From: Omphiscola glabra
Lineage: Eukaryota > Mollusca > Gastropoda > Lymnaeidae
DNA length: 64,000 bases
Direction of reading: 5' to 3'
Assembly: GCA_964017045.1 (NCBI GenBank)
Contig: OZ024807.1
Span: 11,626,741-11,690,740 of the forward strand
The notes below the pieces were generated by a model. It did not search any database. It had not been told where the DNA came from and saw only the letters and a program-made list of their open reading frames with translations. Made by a program: the position numbers and the translations under genes. Positions 24,304 through 37,662 of the stretch are shown piece after piece. Every line of letters starts with the position of its first letter. The stretch's first letter is position 1.

Positions 24304-25173
24304 AACCAAGGAAAAAAGCAAATAAAAATAACTTAAAAACTACAAATGCAAGTGCACATTTAATTATTTAAAAAATCCAAGAGTGCATTTTGTCACTTTG
24401 TTCAGAAGAAATGGAAATCGACGAATGCTCTCGAGTCTGCATTTATTTCTTTGTTTCTCACATATAAATTAGCTATTTTAAAACAAAAGCCTCGAACTTT
24501 CTATCTATATAAGTGTCGTATGAATTCCATTTTATCAAGTCTCTGTTTTCAAGAACACCATGATTTGTATACGAATGTCAGCATCATTTACTATGTTTGC
24601 CATTTTCTTTGTGTACCAACTGTTAACAGAAACTATTCTAAATTCAGACTTCACATTCCAGAAAACCTATACACAAAAGTGTTCCATTACAAGTCGCTAT
24701 TTATGCAACCACAATTAGCGAAGATGCCGCTGTACACCGCTAGGCATTCAAAAATAAATAAATAGATCCAATGTGTTTCTTGTGATAACTCAATTTCCTA
24801 TTTTTAAAACTAAATTGTTTCTCAAAATATGTATCGTTCTCCAAAGTCTTTGTCGCTTAGCTTCCATTTCTTGGCAATCACCGAATCTTCTATTTTTCCT
24901 TAGGAGTCCTTCTCACCACCTTTGGTTTGGTTAATTAAACAAAACATCTTTTAAATCTTTTTAAAATTGTCATTTTGAAACAACTTTTGCGCAGAAAAAA
25001 AACAACAACGTTCCTTTACTGTACTAATCCTCACCTGACTGGAGGAATGATAGAGTATTTCGCGTTCTGTTTTCGTTAATCACTGGATAATCACTGGGAT
25101 TATCCTTGGAAAATTATTCTATAAGTATTTGCGTATGTCTGATTATCCGAAACATTGTAATAAAACGTTAAAA

Positions 25174-25345
25174 ACGCGTGCTTGACGTGGGAATAGAACG
25201 TGATAACGCGAGCGTGGGAATAGAACGTGATAACGCGTGCTTGACGTGGGAATAGAACGTGATAACACGTGCATGGCGTGGGAATAGAACGTGATAACAC
25301 GTGCATGGCGTGGGAATAGAACGTGATAACGCGAGCTTGGCGTTG
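25174..25345 (+). repeat. 32-bp tandem repeat, about 5 copies, copy D only
   Basis: The unit contains gtgggaatagaacgtgataa. Copies A (about 1190-1225) and C (about 14990-15025) have a single related unit at the same place, so the array arose in copy D after the modules split. One unit is shortened by about five bases. Frames on the minus strand stay open through the array, but nothing supports translation. Confidence 0.8.
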
Positions 25346-26280
25346 GAATAACGATTAGAGTGCCTCCATTTGGAGACTTGGTTTTTACTCTACGTATTAA
25401 AATTAAAGAGCACCTAATGTCACACATGACAGTGACGCATATCTTATAACTGTGACATATAGTCTAGTCATCGCATATTGTATGGTTATTACCTAATCAA
25501 ATTAGCACAAACCTGAAAATCCCGTCCAAGTCATATGAGCATCTCTGGCAGCTCGTGTTAAAAAAATATCACGTCCTTTAACAGCCGATGACTGCAGTGT
25601 TAAGTCAAACACGTAAACAAGAGAACGATAAATGGCTTTGCAGTCTATTATAAAACTAACAATGTGTTTTGGTTTCTTTACTTGTCTTTGTCGCTACAGC
25701 CATTCAGCAGAAGTTTTTCAAATGCAAAGTTAAAATTTGCTTTATGCCTTTCGTCCTATTAATACATCATTAAAACTATAATTACTTTGAATAAAAATAC
25801 ATGAGCAGAAACAATAGACGGGTGGAAAAAATTATTTGCAAATCATGAATTGTTCGACGGTAAAAGCCGAAAAAAGCGTGTGTTAAGAATGCAAATTATT
25901 CGATTTCCTTCAGCTGCTTCTCCACCCCGCCAAACTTTCCTCATGATTTAAGGACATTACAAGACATCTCTTCTTTTTTTTTTAATGGGCTAACGGATTT
26001 ACAAGCTAATAGTGTTGAACTTTTCATGATGATTTTCTGACAGTGTCACAACTATCGTGACAAAGTAATGACAATGTCACACCATTCATGACGATTTTCT
26101 GATATGATCTTCATGTTGTGCTAAGGTCTTGTGTTGTCGACATATCTACAGCAGTGGTAAGAGTCTTCGTGTCACTCTGTTGATAAACATCGCCGTCTGA
26201 TCTGTTTTCTGGCAGTTCTGAAAATTTTTAAATAAAAATTTATTTTTTTGCTTCGCTTGGACCTGATCAGTCCGATTCTT

Positions 26281-26610
26281 TCTAGAGCGTCTTCAAAATC
26301 TAGAATCTCCAAAATTATCGAGAACATTCTCACTAATCTACAACGTCCTCACTAATCTAGAACGTCCTCACTAATATACAACGTTCTCACTAATCTAGAA
26401 CGTCCTCACTAATCTACAACGTCCTCACTAATCTAGAACATCCTCAATAATCAAGAACGTCCACACAAATCTACAACGTCCTCACTAATCTAGAACGTCC
26501 TCACTAATCTACAACGTCCTCACTAATCTAAAACGTCCTCACTAATCTAGAACGTCCTCACTAATCTAGAACGTCTTCACCAATCTAGAAAGGCCTCACA
26601 AATCTTGAAA
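26281..26610 (+). repeat. 19-bp minisatellite, about 16 copies
   Basis: The unit cactaatctagaacgtcct is repeated with two main variants (tctagaac and tctacaac). Degenerate relatives lie at the matching positions of copy A (2060-2140) and copy B (9780-9990). The array is therefore an old component of R1, and the copy-D version has been homogenised recently. Confidence 0.85.
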
Positions 26611-28849
26611 GTGCTTACTATCACATTCACTGTTATTTTGCATATTCTCCTTACTCCTGAACTTCCATCTATTTGTTCCCTGTACACCCGCATGCCCTAT
26701 ATGAACATGCTAATAATATGTAACGCTCACTATAGCTCAGCATTTCATTAACATTTGTTTTTAATGTGGAGACTCGGGTTTATACCAATTTCTTCATTCA
26801 AGGAAAATCGGTGATTTCCGAAATCTTGAAACTGTGCTCAAAATAAACGTGACTCCAATCAAAGTCGATGTTTGTTTGTTTTTTTCTCCATACTTTAAAC
26901 TAACTTGACTTCAGCCGGCTCATTATACAGATATAAAATTTAAGGATATTGCAATACAAATCTCTTCCGTTTTCCCAGGTATCTATTCTGAAAGCTGCTG
27001 ATTATCGTGCAGTTTTTATACTTTGGTGGGTTTATTCCCGGCCCCATTTCGGTGTCTTACTCCACGTATTGAAATACTGGTAAGATTTCGTAAACGATGG
27101 ATATTACATCAATTATTTTTTTTAATGTGAAATTTGGTACGGCAATTATTACATTTCTAAATCGTTTCACTTGTTACCATTGCCGATACCAGCATACATT
27201 TTATGAAAAAAATGGGAAATATAATTGAGACCAAAAAATGGAAATTCACATTAGGTGAAATATATTCATATATTGACATTTTTAAAAAGCCACTGAATAA
27301 AAGTCCATTGTTTTTTTTTTGTTTTTTGTTTTTTGTTTTTTTTGTCTCAAAAAATGCTAGAACTCCGTGTTTAGGTTTAACCTTGACCTTCCGTTTATTA
27401 TCGGAACATCCTTAAATGATTTATGTGATAATTAGAAGTTCAATTTATTCCTCCCAATGTGTCGATAGTCTCACTAAAAAGCACACACAAAATAAAAGCA
27501 AGGAAAGGAACAAATTTAAATAAGTTTTTTTGTTTTTTTAAACTATAAAAAAAATTACCAGAGCCCACATCGCTTGTTGTAATTTTGACAACTCTGCTCA
27601 CAGTGGACAATAGAAAGTGAAAAGAACAGCAGTAAACCTTGGCACATCCTGTATTTCCTTAGCTCTTATCTGCCGGCAATACATTAATAATTCTTCGTAC
27701 TGCCTGACAATTTCTTTTTTTTTTTTTTTTAAAGTTTTGCTACGTCTTCATCTTTAACTTTTACTTTTAGAATGTATCTTTTCAATGTTCTCGGCATATG
27801 GTCATAAAGACATTATGATTTCCATCGGAAAAAAAAGATAAGTATGCATAATAGTATTATATAGAGCATGAAATAATAGAACATGAAGTGATACAACATA
27901 ATATAAAGAGAATCAATTTCTCTTGTTACCATGTACGCTGCGCAATTCATTTTTTTTTTCCTTCAACATTTTGTGTGTGGCTCGCTACCAATGCTCCTCT
28001 GCTTGCCGACAGCTATCGCTACCACTGTCTTTTTGTATAAAGCAATGATGGTAAATTCCGTTTTTGAAAATGGAAAATTTCGCATCGTGCCTTGATTGTA
28101 ATTTCAAAATCGCAATGTAAATTACACCATTCTAGCAATCGTCGGTAACATTAAGTTGTAAAATGAATCACTCAAATATTAGTTTATTATTATTTTTTTT
28201 CAAATAAAAAATATATCGTAATAATGTTTAAGTGAATTATTGACAAATTCAGATCAATCCGAAAGACTGTTTTAAGTGGTTCAACAAACATTTAATACAC
28301 TCTTGTGTTACATTAATGGTTTTCTTGGTTTTTTACCGCCGTTCAAATAGCAATGATGCTCAAGTGTGCAGTCTTTCATTTGGCCATTGCTCTATTCTAT
28401 TTTTCCTTTATTTTAAAATGACATCTCACTAATAACAAGAAAGTATAACTTGAAAAAAATAATAACTATGTTTACAGTTTTTCAAGGCTGGACAACTTGA
28501 AACAAAATTAAATATTCGAGTTAATTATAACCCATGCATCTACTTAACTCTTCGCATCAACCCCTATATCATTGTATCTCTTTGCATCAACCCCTACTTC
28601 TACTTATCTCCTTTTCAGCAACACTTGTATCTTCATACAATTTTGAAATAATCTGGTATGTGTTAAATTGTTCATATCAACACCGGATAGTATTCTTTGT
28701 ATCTTACTGTAAATGTAGTTTCTGAAACATCTTATCTCGATTTTGAACAATAATAAAACTACATGGTTTCAGCGCCCTGTCCGCTTGATGAACTTATTGT
28801 ATTAAAGATGGATTCTTTATATGGATCATGGATACTTCTCAATATTAAG

Positions 28850-30340
28850 GAATGAACCTTCTTGGGTACATACATATCGGAGGTAGGAAATATGGTGTGG
28901 AACGATAACTAGCGACCGTACATAACTCTGAACACTAAACATATCTCGACATACTAAATATAATTCTGACGAATCAGGGAACTGAGTGCCACCCTGCCTT
29001 TAAACAGCGCACGTGTTTGATTGACTGTATGCACATCATACAGTCAAATAACAAGCCGAAAGTAAACAACTCACCCCTTAACTCATCCCGCAACATCCAC
29101 AAACCGACTTTGCTCACAAAAACAGTTCATTTTTTATTTTAATTTCATTTTCAAAATATGCGTTTCAAATCTAACTAAATCTACTGTCGTTAATTTTTAG
29201 ACCTGGTGTGTTCCAGTGTTTTGCTCCGACTGATGACACAATTTTCTAACTGTGTCTTGTAACCGCAATATGAGCATTTTTTGAATAACTCAAAATACCG
29301 ATGCATAAGGACTTGTGTTTTTCTGGATAACTTGAAATCTCTTAAACATAATTTCATCGGATGAGTTGTTTTGTCGTCAATAAGCGAATAGGTTATACAT
29401 TGTATACCTTATACTCGTCATTCAATTTAAGATAGTTGCTACTCTAACCGGGAAAGGCTCTATGTTGCCACAATCGTTCTTTCCATAAAATTGTCTTCTC
29501 TAAAACGTATAATATTATATATGGAAGTTGTCTTTGTCTCAGAGACGATAAAGGGAACAATGGAAGCCAAGAAAGAATCTCAAATCTCAATTAACTCAAA
29601 CAGGGCCGGCATTAGTAGTGTACGGCCTAAATTGAAATTTCGCACGGGGCCGTTGAAGTAACATATAAGATTTGCAGACTCGTCACTAGGTCTTACATGA
29701 CATAGTGGTGGGAAGTAACATGACATGTATTTGTTCAAACTTCAATGTTCTCAACGACTAGTCTACTAAGCGCACAACAAACAAAGTCTATCCTGAACAA
29801 AAATGTTCATGCGCCTATTATGTCTCATCTCTAGATTAAACATTGATTCGCATTTACATGTTTTCTCTCAACATATAAATATCAGAAAACCTCAGGAAAT
29901 GTTTTCGAGATGGGCATTCATGGGAAATTTGCCATTGCTAATTTCTTCCATGGGACTGTATCGTTGATATTTGGCAATCCACAGTATCCATATGCGGTAG
30001 CGAAACCCAGACGAAATAAATTTCACTCATGTGTTTTTTTAAGCCAAGTCCACCTTTACCATTAACCGCATGGATGAGATTCTTAAAAAGATGTTGTGAT
30101 ATGTGACGGGTATAGTTAATACTCTAGACATTCTTGAGTTGTCTGAAAATCAAAACGGGAATAATACTAACGAGATTAGAAGAAGTAAAGGCATTCAATT
30201 TTTTTTTTAAATGTAAAGTGTATGATTATTTTTAAAGATGATAACATAAATTTTGTGAATTGAGGCACAATACAATAGTAAAAGAATCTCTAATTGAATT
30301 AAAATGTTTATATTTAGCCAGAGATCTAAAATAATGATTT
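28850..30340 (+). repeat. R2 block, copy D
   Basis: From about 29040 the landmarks 29150, 29335-29470, 29578-29660, 29890-30060 and 30135-30195 match R2 copy A. The first 190 bases (28850-29040) resemble 22890-22980 in part. The segment at 29590-29660 again contains the GC-rich cagggccggcattag motif seen at 3950. There is no coding region. Confidence 0.6.
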
Positions 30341-31132
30341 GTCATCTTTCAATCTCGCTGGTGTGTTAGTCCGTGCCGTGAATGAGGCATCTTATGTGCC
30401 TTTGTTTTTATTTCCGTTGAAATGCGATTAGACCTGTTGTGATGGAATAAAAATGGAACAACAGATGTTTCCTCCTGTTTATTTTTTCACTGTGGTTTTT
30501 ATTTACTACTGTTACAAAGTGAAAATCTAATTACTTAACACATATTGAAGTACATCATGAGACATTATTTAATTAGTTTACAACGCGGGAAAGATTTCAC
30601 CCAGCACATTTTAAATAGTGTGTTCTTTACTTGGATTGAATTGAAAATAGAAATAGCAAACAATTATCAACCAAAGTGTCCAAAAAATGTTTCTAATTAA
30701 TAAAAATGTATTCTTAAGATAGAAAAAATAAATGAAAATACATATACAATTAAAGACGAACATGTAATTTAAAAAGTTAAAAAGACATTTGACGAAAATT
30801 TGATGAAATTTTAACCAAAATTTGATCGCGTCATCTGATCACACGTTTTTAGGTTGTTTTTTTTTTTTTTTTTACAAATTTACCGTGATTACATATGTTT
30901 TTGCAGCCTGGTGCGCATTACCTTTATGATATACGTAAAGTGCGGCTTCTGCCACTGCTCTGTTTGTCGCTGCACCATCGCCGATAGATGTCGCTTTTGT
31001 TTGCAGCTCTAGCATTACAGCTGCCTCTTCGTCGCAAACATTGATAAGCGTTGACAAGGCTAGAATGTTTCCCTCATCAGGATCTTTGCAACATCTTTAA
31101 ACATTTTAATTCTGACTTTCTTAATGAATTTA

Positions 31133-32016
31133 TGTCATAGAGCGGTCGTTACGGATGAGGGTTCCGGTTCTGACTTATCCCAATCTGTATTGATTTAGTA
31201 GTGGTCAGTACAGGACCGCTCCTCTCTATGATTTGTATTTTGAGTATCTAGGTGTTGGGACAGACAAATCACAACGTAGACTTGAGTCACAACTAAACAA
31301 CTCAAACTGCAGGTGTCCAGATGATAAAAGAGAATGTATCTAATACTCAAATATAAAAAGCTATCATATAATCTTTACTTTTTGTCTACTGTCTATGACT
31401 ATTTCTAAACTGTTCAACTATATCATTTCAACTATTCCTATGTCAACTGGCCGTGTGTCGTGTCCTGATCTCTCTCGGCTGTTCTCTCTTAACTGCTATG
31501 CCTCAACTCCACACCTGGAGTGTCCCAAAACCGCTAGCTTATTTCTAGCCCTCGCGATACGACTAACTACCCACCACTTGAATGCAACGGTTTTTGGCTA
31601 CTATATTACTAGAGACTACATTCTCCTGACCATATCATTTACCCCGGATGCCTGTTCCATGTCTCTGCCCACTTATTAACACCTATCAAGTTTGGCTATT
31701 TCTATCACAATAATAAATTAAACTAACAGTACCCAGGGTCTGCATGGACATTCCACATTTAAGAGCAAGCTACAAATTTCATTACACTAACTTATTCGTG
31801 AAACACACTGTCCCTAAGTGATGCACCCTCGTCCCGCTTGGTTCCAAGGCTATGTCTTCCCTGGCCTCACACGTCGGCTTAGTTCCCAGGCTATGTCTTC
31901 ACTGCCCTAAAATAAACTATCCTTAAATGCCAAAGTTGACTTCCCAATCGCCTAATGTAACGTTGTCGGGTACGTGCGATTCTCGTTCCCTCGTACAGTC
32001 CTAGTCATTTGTGACA
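31133..32016 (+). mobile_element. Solo LTR (884 bp) with 5-bp target duplication
   Basis: The segment begins tgtca and ends tgaca, the TG...CA termini usual for LTRs. It is flanked by attta (31128-31132) and atata (32017-32021), which differ at one base. In R3 copy A the same site (about 7340-7352) reads aatgaatatagcagg with no insertion, so the edges are defined by comparison. A TATAAAA box lies at 31352 and an AATAAA at 31712-31717, as expected for U3/R of a plus-oriented LTR. Composition is less AT-rich than the flanks. No gag or pol sequence adjoins it, so it is a solo LTR left by recombination. The retrotransposon superfamily is not determined. Confidence 0.8.
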
Positions 32017-32816
32017 ATATAGCAGGAGCATGCCAATATCATGCTCCAAACGTTAACGATAATCTGAATGTATCTTAACTCCCCTAAGTTTTAAAATGTG
32101 TGACTAAGGTTGTTTGCATTCTAAAATCTCACAAACACGAAAGTACAAAAATGTATTATGGTACGAGTTTTTTAAACAAAATATGGTTCACCAGATTCCC
32201 TTAAAAAATTATGAAAATATGTTATTATTTCTGACGACAAATATAACAAAAAAAGAGAAGTTTATGTTTTGGGGTTGTCAAATTATGACTTGGAGTTGTC
32301 CAACTAAGTTTTGGATTCTTCCTTCAATGTGTACTGTTTTGTATCCATGCTATGCAAGATAGGGATAAATATGTTTCGACCCCCCCCCCCACAACCGACT
32401 TCTATCCTGTTTTAGCAAATGTCAATGTTAAAATCTCCCACCAGTAGCTAGGTCAGACAGTTTTAGCAAAATTAAAGTTACTGTTAAAATCCCCCACCAG
32501 TAATAAACTATACTGAATCTTTATATACTATTCCGAATCTTTATAACTATGCTTCTAGTATGTTTAAGACACTACACCAACAGAGAATGCTTTAATTCCA
32601 CAATGTCTATCAAACAATTTTTTTAAAATACGTTTCGTTTCTATATGTTAAAACTATTTTTTAAATGTAGTTATGATCATCCTTGACCTGAATTACAAGT
32701 AATAATTATTACCAAAAATACAGACTTTTACTGACCATACTGACCATCTTTAATGCGGTTTTTTTCTCTTTTTTTTTCATTGAAGAAAATAAAGTACTTT
32801 TGTGGCGGCTGTATAT

Positions 32817-33240
32817 GCGAGCATTATTGCTGTCTCCTCGACAACATCGCTTCATGGAGTCGGTGAGATCCTCTATGTATTTGGATATTCTGATCATAAT
32901 TATTTTAAAAGTTTTGGATTCTACCAACAAGTCCAATACCAGTTTTGTTTTTTCATTGAGGAAAATCTAGAGCAATCGTTGTGGTTTTGTATGCGAGCAT
33001 TATTGCTGTCTCCTCGACAACATCGCTTCATGGAGTTGGTGAGATTCTCTATGTATTTGGATATTCTGATCATAATTATTTTTAAAGTTTTGGATTCTAC
33101 CAACAAGTCCAATACCAGTTTTGTTTTTTCATTGAGGAAAATCTAGAGCAATCGTTGTGGTTTTGTATGCGAGCATTTTTGCTGGCTTCTCGTAAATATC
33201 GTCCCTGCAAGTTGGTGAATCTCTCTACGTGTTGGGATTT
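32817..33240 (+). repeat. 176-bp tandem duplication within R3
   Basis: Near-identical units start at 32817 and 32993, and a third, diverging start is at 33169. The shared start is gcgagcattattgctgtctc. R3 copies A and E carry the corresponding segment in a different, more diverged pair (8150-8400 and 36650-36900), so the 176-bp duplicate here is recent. Confidence 0.8.
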
Positions 33241-34129
33241 ATAATTACTATTTTTATGGCGGGATTACATTAGTATCCTGCTACGAATACCAACAATAAT
33301 CTGAAACGTTGTTGGGTCACGACACAACTAGGACATAAATGGAATTATTTCAGATCGTTTTCTTGACGTGTCAGAAACACAGAGATTGTCCGAAACAATG
33401 TGCAAAGACGCATATGGGTTTCTTTTTTGAAAAATCCAAGTCCTTTAAAATTTTTTTAAACTAAATGCAACAATTATCCATCTATTGTTATCACTAGACG
33501 GAAATCAAATAATGACATGGATATTGACTTTAAAGACGTGTTGTTGCCTTTTTTTGTCGGTGGTTTTTAATCATAATATCATATGAGCTATTCATACTTA
33601 CGATCGCATAGGAAATAAAATAATTAAGTAATAATTCTTTTAAAAAATGCATATTGAAAAGCAATCTTATTACAGGTCAAGAAATATGTATTTAAAACGT
33701 TACTTTCTTCTACACAAACTTTACATTCCTGCCGATGAGCATCCACAAATCGGCCAGTGGATTTCGGTCGAATTTATTGTTGTATCTTATAAATATTATA
33801 TCCTTCAGTATAAGATTCAGTCCGTGCTCTATTGTAATCAATTAAATGGATTGATTATATTTGGACTAAATATTTTTACAAAATAAAATATTTACACAAA
33901 TTTGAGCAAAACATAAACATTGTATACACATTATTTTTTAACACATGTTGTGATGGTCAAAGTGTTGACGTGTTAACGCGACTGCTGCACGTCTTTCTTT
34001 ACTTCTGACTCCTCTTTGTCAACACTCATGGGGCAGAATATGTGCTTATATTATGGATTGGCACAACTCACATCTCTCAACAATTATTTTGTTGTAATTA
34101 GTAGATATAATATGATAACAATAATAATA

Positions 34130-35410
34130 TTAATAATAAAGTTCATTGCCGTGTTTAATTTAATTATTTACTATTGCTAAACCCCCAAGTGTTTATATAC
34201 ATATATAGGTCCTCGGTGAAACTTTAGATTAGTACTGCCGCTAATGCTATGTCTAGGATATGATTATATTTCTAATTATTATATAAAATAATCGCACTCC
34301 ACACACAAAAATTTAATCTCAACTATCATTCGCTCGCGCACTTCTACTACTACTATACTAGATTATACGTAAGAACACAAGGTGGTTCAGCCCACACATA
34401 AATATTTAATTATAACAGAATTAAATATAGACATACACATATAAAGAAATGACTAAGTATACTGCCTAATGCAAATACAATTTGCGATGGACAACGGTAC
34501 ACTGTTTATCTTGTCCTCTGTGGCAGTTCAGGTCCCAACATACATACAACATGGCAGTCTTGTTCGGGTGGCCTCTCTCTCTTGCTTTGGTCACTCGCTC
34601 TGTTCAGGAGTGAACTCGGTGGTGGGGAACACACGGCGGGATTCTGGCTGACCATTTAACTACCTTTCGTAGGCCTGAGCTGCACGTCAGTTTCTTTACT
34701 TAGTCTTCGGATTTCAGTGTTAGTCTGGTCCTAAACGACTGACTCCGCTACTCAACTCAATCTCAGCTATAATGAGTTTAAATGAGCTCAACTGAACTCC
34801 ACTCAGCTATACTTTAGTCTTATCAGCTCTAATCAGCTCTACTGACTTTACTCAATACTGGCTACTCTATACTTATACTCTATACTGCTATACTTATACT
34901 TTATATTTATGATCTATACTTATACTGGGTATACATATACCGGGTATCCTGGCTCTAATACTGAGCTATACTCAAATATACTAGCTGTAAATAAGAATAC
35001 TATTGAAATACGCAACTAAGACATTCGAATCACATCATAACACATTATTAATACTTAATCATAGGATAACAGTAACTTAACTACAATTACATTTCTTAAT
35101 AAAAAAATATAAACACATGAAACTAACAATACAAACCTAGCCAATTATGGATAAACAAACTTTATCAACAGTAAATGCTAGCCAGGCTCTGACACTGTTA
35201 ACTACAGGTGAAGAAGAACTGGAAGCGTGATGCGCTCTTATTTATATAGGTATATCTTAGCGTCTTGCCCTGCATTTTAGCACCGTATTTGATGCTCTGA
35301 ACAGACGCGCGATTTGTCTAAGCTGCGTCATGGTCAAGGTGACTAGGTTAATTTCCATTGCTTCTGTGAGTCATTGTTATTAGTGTAAGTACACTGTATA
35401 CTTGTTGTTT
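34130..35410. mobile_element. Candidate insertion of about 1.3 kb in R3
   Basis: R3 homology stops near 34120 after gtagatataatatgataac and resumes near 35415 with atgctctgattgtcgct. The intervening sequence has no counterpart in the other R3 copies. It contains short TATACTTATACT-type repeats at 34860-34930 and no open frame with recognisable domains. It could be a second LTR (tgttta at 34190, ttaaca near 35412), but I find no target duplication and leave the type open. Confidence 0.35.
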
Positions 35411-36357
35411 AACATTCTACTAATGCTCTGATTGTCGCTACTGCATCACAGGCACATGTCGCGTTTGTTTGGATCTCTAGCATTATTGCTGCCTCTTATT
35501 CGCGAATTTTTGCTTGTTGTTGGGAAATTTAAGGGTTAACCGAGTCAGTATCACTGCCACATCGCTTAACATTTAAAATATGTCGTCCATTAATGGATAT
35601 ACCGGGAATATGCCAGTATCGTGCTCCAAACTTAATAATCTCAATATATTTCCACGTGTGATTAAGTTTGATTTGCATTCTGGACATCTCACAAACACAA
35701 ATGTTCGAAATTTCAATTCAGAAATTTTTCGTAAAACAGATCCCCGACTCTTCCTGATTTTCATTTTAAAATCCCATGAAACGGGTTTTTAGGGTAGAAA
35801 TTAAACTGTAATAAAATAATTATTTTCATCGGTAACAATGTTTTCCATTTCAAGCATGATACCAATTAACAGCATATTAATGTGAACCATTTGGCAATGT
35901 TGATAAGCTGTCTTTAGAAAGAAACATTTCAAATGCAATTTGATGAACTTTGTGAAAACATAATACATGTATCAACATTGCTTTTTTTCTATAAGTACCA
36001 GTTATATCTGAAGACAATTTTTTAAAAAAAATATCCTAACTGATGTCCTCGGCAACAAATTTCACAGTGTCGTATCAGGCGATAGTGCAATTATAAACTC
36101 AATATCTCAGTTGTAAAAGTATGTCTTGTTTGAAGTATTGTATCCATGCGTTGCAAGTTAGTGATATAACCCCCCCACCCACGTATTTTCTTCTGTTTTA
36201 TCAAATGCCCCTGTTAAAATCTCCCACCAGTAGCTAGGTCGGACATTTCGTAAGTCTAAAATTGTTATCTACGAGAATAACTCCGTCTAGGGTATGATTC
36301 CGTCTATTGAAACTGTTAACTAGCCTCCGTGGGTAATGAATACGTCAGGACTCCTAC

Positions 36358-36620
36358 TCAATGAAATATTACATTCACTGAAAAGGATCTGGCTATTGCT
36401 CTTTTATGGCCCCGGCAAGTAAGGTACAGGCCTGGCTCATCTGGTGGGCACTCCCGTAAATCACACTCTCGACATGGTTGGCTGGGAGGACCCCGATCAC
36501 GCCAGTCGCCAGCATTGAGCACTCGGCTAGAAGGTTCTCGATTGTCTCCGGTGCCTGGCCACACTGGCGGCAGCTCGGGTCCTGACTAATGATTTTAAAG
36601 TGGGGGTGCCTTTTTTTCAT
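36358..36620 (-). pseudogene. Non-LTR retrotransposon C-terminal fragment
   Basis: The minus-strand frame 36620-36393 encodes 75 residues with the segment CRQCGQAPETIENLLAEC. This matches the Cys/His-rich C-terminal tail of LINE ORF2 proteins, which has the general form CxxC, ET.xHLL and a final C. Nothing upstream of it resembles reverse transcriptase, so the copy is strongly 5'-truncated, as is usual for LINEs. It sits inside R3 copy E and is absent from copies A and D. LINE assignment is from the motif; clade is uncertain. Confidence 0.6.
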
Positions 36621-37662
36621 TCAAGAAAATAAAGTACAATGTGGCGGCTTTAAATGCGAGCACTATTCCTGGCTCTTCGCCAACATCGTTTCTTGACGGT
36701 GGGGACATTCTCCATGGGTTTGGATATTCTGTTCATCCTTATTTGGAAAGGTTTGGATTCTACTATCAAGTCTAGTGGTCGTTTTTTATTGATTGAAATC
36801 AATAACTATTGTACAATTCTTGTAGACTATTACGTGGGCATTTTTGCTGGCTCCTCGTCAACATCGTTCTTGCACGTTGGTGAGACTCTCTAAATGTTGG
36901 GATTTCTTGATTATCATTCAGCATTTATATTTACTATTTCTTTTATGGAAGGTTTACGGTAGAATATTGCTCCGATTACCAACAATAATATGACGGTTTG
37001 TTAGGTCACGACGACAACTGGGACATACATGAATGGTTCAGATTGTTTTCTTGAAGTGTCACAACCACCGTGATTGTCCAAAGCATTGTTCAGAGACGTA
37101 TTTTTGTTTTGTTTGATTTTTTTAAATATCCGAGTCATTCATATATTTAAAAAAAATTATTGTAACAGTGATCCTCCTCGTTGTCATTAATAGCTTCTGA
37201 AAATTAAATGGTGACATGGAAAATGACTTTAAATAAGGATTTATTTTTTAGGGTTTTTATCATAATATTAAATGAACTATTCGTTCTTACTGTCGCAAAG
37301 GGAATAAAAAAAAATAAAGTAATTCTTTTCAGGAAATGAATTTTTAAAAGCAATCTTAACACAGTTAAGGAAACATTAATTAGAAACGTTTCTTTCTACT
37401 ACACAAAAAATGTATTCCTGACGATAATTCTTCACAAATCCGTCAAGGGATTTCTGTCAAAGGTATTAGTGTCGTATCTTACAAATAGAATATCTACCAT
37501 ACCTAATTATTCAGTATACATTTTTCTCAGATACTTCATGCAATGGTTTAATTAATTTTGGTCTGAAACTGGTTAAAATGTAGAAAACAATTACATAAAT
37601 TTGATCACAACGTGAGACATTGTAAACAGATTATTATCAACAGACTTGATGGTGGTCGTAGT

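Larger units (their letters stand above)
23470..24775. other. Intergenic with microsatellite and homopolymers
   Basis: A (TA)n tract of about 50 bp lies at 23829-23880. Positions 24031-24062 form a compact palindromic cluster, and 24252-24303 hold a long G run followed by a C run. A 104-codon open frame at 24451-24765 has no recognisable domain and is not supported as a gene. Confidence 0.5.
24775..28850 (+). repeat. R1 block, copy D
   Basis: Landmarks at 24985-25400, 26010-26100, 27025-27065, 27455, 27660-27780, 28055-28110, 28683-28745 and 28765-28825 match copies A, B and C in order. The leading part at 24775-24890 matches 806-890 and 14610-14690. The n-to-p part present in B and C (12896-13440 and 17150-17700) is missing and R2 follows instead. 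Two arrays are expanded in this copy. Confidence 0.7.
30900..34130 (+). repeat. R3 block, copy D
   Basis: Landmarks at 30940-31095, 32020-32060, 32815-33240, 33255-33330 and 33590-33990 match R3 copy A (6870-7320, 7340-7390, 8150-8400, 8425-8500, 8720-9090). The solo LTR at 31133-32016 interrupts what is continuous sequence in copy A. Homology fades near 34120, where another insertion begins. Confidence 0.65.

Noticed and set aside
24451..24765. 104-codon plus-strand frame
   Set aside because: No signal peptide, domain or splice context, and composition matches the AT-rich background.
32802..33146. 114-codon plus-strand frame
   Set aside because: It lies within the 176-bp tandem duplication of a non-coding R3 block. 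The repeat shifts frame between units, so the peptide is not conserved.
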